Part shown: piece by piece, positions 14,501-16,769 of the stretch | Numbering within the stretch: the stretch's first letter is position 1 | How the letters are laid out: each line of letters starts with the position of its first letter | DNA from: Bacteroidales bacterium UBA1757 | GTDB lineage: Bacteria > Bacteroidota > Bacteroidia > Bacteroidales > UBA1402 | Assembly (NCBI GenBank): GCA_002315625.1 | Contig: DCHH01000100.1 | Coordinates: 1 to 16,769, forward strand | Direction: 5' to 3' | Length of the DNA stretch: 16,769 nt | Position numbers and translations under genes: made by a program | The notes under the pieces: model-generated | What the model was told of the DNA's origin: nothing | Seen by the model: the letters and a program-made list of their open reading frames with translations, nothing else | Databases searched by the model: none

Positions 14501-14509
14501 GGGGGGGGG
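14501..14509 (+). repeat. Homopolymeric G9 tract
   Basis: Nine consecutive G residues directly after an alternating TATATAT stretch, in an otherwise AT-rich leader. Tracts of this length are prone to slipped-strand mispairing. It lies inside the possible leader ORF and can pair with CCCTCC downstream, so a length change would alter both reading frame and RNA folding. Confidence 0.8.
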
Positions 14510-14547
14510 ATAAGATAGCCCTCCGTACATTTGTTGTTAATATATTT

Positions 14548-14586
14548 AAGGCTTGCTTTCCCTTGCGGGACGGCAGGCTTTTTTTG
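14548..14586 (+). terminator. Strong intrinsic terminator upstream of the small peptide gene
   Basis: GCTTGCTTTCCC (14551-14562) pairs with GGGACGGCAGGC (14567-14578) around a TTGC loop with one mismatch and two G-T pairs, and AAG/TTT extends the base. Seven T residues follow (14579-14585). The form is that of a rho-independent terminator, and it lies about 40 nt before a start codon, which is the position of an attenuator. Confidence 0.8.
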
Positions 14587-14626
14587 TTTGAATAATCGTC
14601 ATTGGACATTACATTATTACAATATC

Positions 14627-14782
14627 ATGAAAGAAACAAAACAAACGAAGGAGTACAAGACTCCACAGTTCCAGTTCGTCAAGATAGACGAGCAGAACAA
14701 GGTGTTCTTCGCCGCGAGCGGAACGCCGGGACCCGTGCAGAAATCAGCAAGTGTAACATTGTCGGGTATCAGCAGTTGGTAG
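14627..14782 (+). CDS. Small peptide gene (51 residues) ahead of the fimbrillin-like lipoprotein
   Basis: A 51-residue peptide with a Lys/Glu/Gln-rich first half (MKETKQTKEYKTPQFQFVKI) and a second half rich in small residues (FFAASGTPGPVQKSASVTL), ending in SSW. There is no signal peptide or membrane helix. I know of short Bacteroidales proteins of this general make-up (K.Y..P....V.......F.AASG) next to fimbrillin-like genes, but no function. I chose the ATG at 14627; a longer in-frame start at 14531 would run through the terminator hairpin. The gap to the lipoprotein start is 12 nt, so the two are probably co-transcribed. Confidence 0.65.
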   Translation: MKETKQTKEYKTPQFQFVKIDEQNKVFFAASGTPGPVQKSASVTLSGISSW

Positions 14783-14794
14783 TAACTCAAATCT

Positions 14795-16447
14795 ATGAAC
14801 GAAATGAAGAAGTTTTTTTATTTGGCAGCGGCGCTGACGGTGTTGGCGGGAGCTGCATCTTGCGAGAAGAACATAGAACAGTCTCAGGACGAACTCAAGC
14901 CTTCGGGCGAACTCAGGCATGTGACAATCACTGCAGGTTCTGCCCAGACGAAGACCAGCGTCAGCGGAGGTGTCCTCACATGGTCTGAAAATGACAAGCT
15001 GTACATCGTGCCCAAGTCAGGGAATTGTGCAGTGGCCCAATTGACAATCAAGAATGGCGCTGGTTCTGCGAATGCCACCTTCGAGGGAGATATAGACGCA
15101 TCCATTACGGACGAAACTGAGATTTACGGATGGTGCGGAGGAAGTTGGACATACAACTCTGGTTCATTCACAGTCAATATACCTGAAAACCAGACCTATG
15201 TTGCAAACGGTCTTGCGGAAAACACATTCCCTTCAATCGGCACCGGTACAATCAAAAGCGGCATCACTTTGGAAAACCCTATGGGAGTTTTCAAACTGAC
15301 CGTCGATGGAGAAGATACTGAATTTGTAAAAAGCATAACGGTAACATCTACAAATAATAATCTTGCCGGCCAATTCACTTTCACACCCGGTGACACTCCT
15401 ACCGTTTCCGGCGGCAGTTCGAAGACTGTGACTCTGAATGTCGCTGATCCTTATGTCAGTCTCCAAGGTATAGGTGTGAATTTCTACGCCGTACTTCCTC
15501 CTGCAGAATATGCGGCCAGTGACTTGACCGCCACAATCACATTCAGCGATGGTAATACCCGGAGCGAAACCTTCACTGAGGTAGTTACTATCGCAGCCGG
15601 CAATGCTCCTGAGAAAAAACTAGTTAGTGATTACACGGGCAGACGCGGCACATTGAACGGTCAAGATTACGTGGTAATCAAGGGGTCTGATGGTAAATAC
15701 CTGAAGTGGGCCACACAGAACCTTGCGGTAACGGAATCCGGAAAACAGGAGTGGAAACCTAGCGGCACTGGCACCGGCTACATTATCGGCGACTATTTCC
15801 AGTGGGCTGCTTCATACGCAGGATACGGTCTTGACGGCACTACGGGAAAAGAACAGACCCCCGCAAACCTTGTCATCTATTCCTCTTTCTCAAATGAAGG
15901 TGCTGGAGGTGCCGACAATTCAATCACTTACAAGGACGGCAAGACTTCCGGCTTCGTCTCTGGTACCACTCCATACTATGACGGTTCTAAATACACCAAG
16001 TACACCAACGGCTCAGCAATTCTTGACAAAACTGATGACGTCGCGAACATTGTCCTCAAAGACACCTGGCGTATTCCTACCGGAGGAAGTGCCGGTGAGT
16101 TCAAAGCGATGCGCGAAGCCACTTATTGGGCGTGGAACGATACTGATAAGGGATATTACGTCTTTAAGCCAGGAGTTGGAACATCCGGTGCTGCAAATCA
16201 ACAAGGCACCTATGGAACAGGCGATGACAAGACAAAGGCCTTGCTGTTCTTTCCTCTTGCCGGTTACGGCGAAGGTCAAGAAAAATACGTTAACTTTCCG
16301 CGCAGCAAAAGCCTCTATTGCTCGAGTACGCTACGTTCTGATAAAACAACCTACGCGTACAACGTTCTTTTCAAACCGTCGTCTATCACTCTCGACGATT
16401 ACAGCCCTCGGTACTACGGCTTCTCCGTCCGTCCCGTCTCAGATTAA
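14795..16447 (+). CDS. Surface lipoprotein with fimbrillin-like N-terminal and FISUMP-like C-terminal regions
   Basis: A 550-residue lipoprotein. The signal peptide ends in a lipobox, LAGAASC, with the lipidated residue Cys23. The region about 40-275 has the fimbrillin-like pattern (TKTSVSGGVLTWSENDKLYIV at 52-72, NPMGVFKLTV at 161-170, VNFYAVLPPAEY). From about 283 to 550 the protein resembles the FISUMP domain (Fibrobacter succinogenes major paralogous domain): KWATQNL, GDYFQWA, WRIPTGG (about 424-430), LFFPLAGYG (about 484) and a final YYGFSVRPV. Proteins of this build are typically surface-exposed adhesin or pilus-tip-like proteins in Bacteroidales. Translation may start at 14795 or at the second Met, 14804; MKKFF looks like the more usual signal start. 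Codon use and order follow the small peptide gene. Confidence 0.88.
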   Translation: MNEMKKFFYLAAALTVLAGAASCEKNIEQSQDELKPSGELRHVTITAGSAQTKTSVSGGVLTWSENDKLYIVPKSGNCAVAQLTIKNGAGSANATFEGDIDASITDETEIYGWCGGSWTYNSGSFTVNIPENQTYVANGLAENTFPSIGTGTIKSGITLENPMGVFKLTVDGEDTEFVKSITVTSTNNNLAGQFTFTPGDTPTVSGGSSKTVTLNVADPYVSLQGIGVNFYAVLPPAEYAASDLTATITFSDGNTRSETFTEVVTIAAGNAPEKKLVSDYTGRRGTLNGQDYVVIKGSDGKYLKWATQNLAVTESGKQEWKPSGTGTGYIIGDYFQWAASYAGYGLDGTTGKEQTPANLVIYSSFSNEGAGGADNSITYKDGKTSGFVSGTTPYYDGSKYTKYTNGSAILDKTDDVANIVLKDTWRIPTGGSAGEFKAMREATYWAWNDTDKGYYVFKPGVGTSGAANQQGTYGTGDDKTKALLFFPLAGYGEGQEKYVNFPRSKSLYCSSTLRSDKTTYAYNVLFKPSSITLDDYSPRYYGFSVRPVSD

Positions 16448-16457
16448 TAAGCAACCC

Positions 16458-16495
16458 CAACTTCCCCAAGCCATGTCAAGGGCTTGGGGAAGTTG
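16458..16495 (+). terminator. Perfect 15-bp stem hairpin after the lipoprotein gene
   Basis: CAACTTCCCCAAGCC (16458-16472) is the exact reverse complement of 16481-16495, around an 8-nt loop. It starts 10 nt after the lipoprotein stop. Only a short A/T-rich stretch without a T-run follows, so it is not a textbook intrinsic terminator on the plus strand, but its place and stability suggest 3'-end formation. Confidence 0.6.
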
Positions 16496-16515
16496 ACCGA
16501 ATAAAACACTCAAAA

Positions 16516-16554
16516 GCAATCCCTGCGCGCCCCCCTGGGGCGCGCAGGGATTGC
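16516..16554 (-). terminator. Perfect 18-bp GC-rich inverted repeat, terminator-like on the minus strand
   Basis: GCAATCCCTGCGCGCCCC (16516-16533) is the exact reverse complement of 16537-16554 with a 3-nt centre. On the minus strand it is followed by TTTTGAGTGTTTTATT, an imperfect U-rich tail, so it could stop transcription coming from the right. No minus-strand gene is visible in the 215 nt to its right. Alternatively it is a repeat or element end next to the truncated gene. Confidence 0.55.
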
Positions 16555-16769
16555 AAGGAGATATCACTTAACGACACCTGTATCGGCGTATTCGGCGGCA
16601 TCCATCCAGAGATTCTTTCGACCTTTGCCGATCTGGCCACGAAGATGGACCGATACTGCGGCCTGAAGGCTCATAAGAAATTCATCAACTCCCCTGTGGA
16701 CGAGCTGCCGGGGATGCAGAAAACTTTTTACGATGAGCTTCCGCAGAGTTTTGAGACCAGAACCGGACT
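16549..16769 (+). pseudogene. 5'-truncated reading frame resembling a DUF3987/VirE-linked protein, running off the window
   Basis: From about 16549 a plus-strand frame (codons starting at 16549, 16552 and so on) reads DCKEISLNDTCIGVFGGIHP, then ADLATKMDRYCGLKAHKKF and MQKTFYDELPQSFETRTG, and is open to the window edge. The LNDTCIGVFGGIHPE stretch resembles the middle of DUF3987-type proteins carried by mobile elements (form DxCLSIxGGIQP), and YDELPQSF resembles their C-terminal part. No start codon or promoter precedes it; upstream is the 18-bp inverted repeat. The frame stays open leftward through the hairpins, but that sequence looks non-coding. I read it as a remnant with its 5' part lost. 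The family match is from memory and uncertain. Confidence 0.4.

Larger units (their letters stand above)
14429..14586 (+). ncRNA. Candidate structured leader or small RNA with G9 tract and terminator
   Basis: Between a good promoter and a strong intrinsic terminator lies about 157 nt of AT-rich sequence with its own structure. ACAACAA (14485-14491) can pair with TTGTTGT (14531-14537), enclosing a pairing of the nine-G tract (14501-14509) with CCCTCC (14519-14524). A possible 16-codon leader ORF (ATG at 14468, stop at 14516-14518) reads through the G tract. It is either a free small RNA or an attenuator leader of the downstream peptide and lipoprotein genes. No known riboswitch class was recognised. 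Confidence 0.45.

Noticed and set aside
14531..14626. Longer start for the 51-residue peptide
   Set aside because: The added 32 codons run through the terminator hairpin and its T-run and would be absent from most transcripts.
13241..14626. tRNA genes, CRISPR repeats or insertion-sequence ends in the intergenic gaps
   Set aside because: Read on both strands, no cloverleaf-like sequence, regularly spaced repeats or paired terminal repeats with target duplication were seen.
15831..16496. 221-codon plus-strand frame inside the lipoprotein gene
   Set aside because: It lies wholly out of frame within the lipoprotein, shows no domain, and ends in the hairpin after the gene.

Overview
This window reads as a chromosomal segment of a strictly anaerobic Bacteroidales bacterium, probably a propionate-forming gut-type organism. 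The evidence is Bacteroidetes-type promoters (TTTG, about 20 nt, TAnnTTTG), weak or absent Shine-Dalgarno sequences, a fimbrillin-like lipoprotein, a TonB-dependent receptor and the sodium-pumping succinate-to-propionate gene set. Base composition looks close to balanced in the genes and AT-rich in the spacers. No tRNA, rRNA or CRISPR array was seen.

Region 1 (minus strand, 8154 down to the left edge) is a tightly packed nine-gene operon. In transcription order it holds the methylmalonyl-CoA decarboxylase subunits alpha (mmdA), delta (mmdD), biotin carrier (mmdC) and beta (mmdB), then methylmalonyl-CoA epimerase (mce), a PduO-type cobalamin adenosyltransferase, the mutase chaperone MeaB, and both methylmalonyl-CoA mutase subunits (mutA, and mutB cut by the window edge). 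Together they convert succinyl-CoA to propionyl-CoA and CO2 while exporting Na+, and they make and protect the adenosylcobalamin cofactor. A 47-bp nested inverted repeat overlaps the probable promoter. birA, which would biotinylate MmdC, lies just upstream on the same strand.

Region 2 (plus strand, 8971-13240) holds a LysR-type regulator overlapping a gamma-carbonic anhydrase, then a well-formed promoter, a cobalamin riboswitch, a BtuB-like TonB-dependent receptor and a short FecCD-type permease. This probably supplies B12 for the mutase in region 1. No BtuD or BtuF partner is in the window.

Region 3 (13241-16447) is more accessory. It has a possible remnant of an alkyltransferase-like (MGMT family) gene, a conserved-looking unknown protein with two CXXC pairs whose promoter sits almost on its start codon, and a surface-protein unit. 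That unit consists of a promoter, a structured leader with a nine-G tract and a strong intrinsic terminator, a 51-residue peptide gene, and a large lipoprotein with fimbrillin-like and FISUMP-like parts.

Region 4 (16448-16769) starts with two perfect long inverted repeats (15-bp and 18-bp stems) and ends with an open reading frame that looks like the 5'-truncated remnant of a DUF3987-like mobile-element protein, running off the window.

The most interesting unexplained structures are the leader RNA at 14429-14586 and the nested operator-like repeat at 8170-8216. All functional calls rest on reading motifs by eye; no database search was run.
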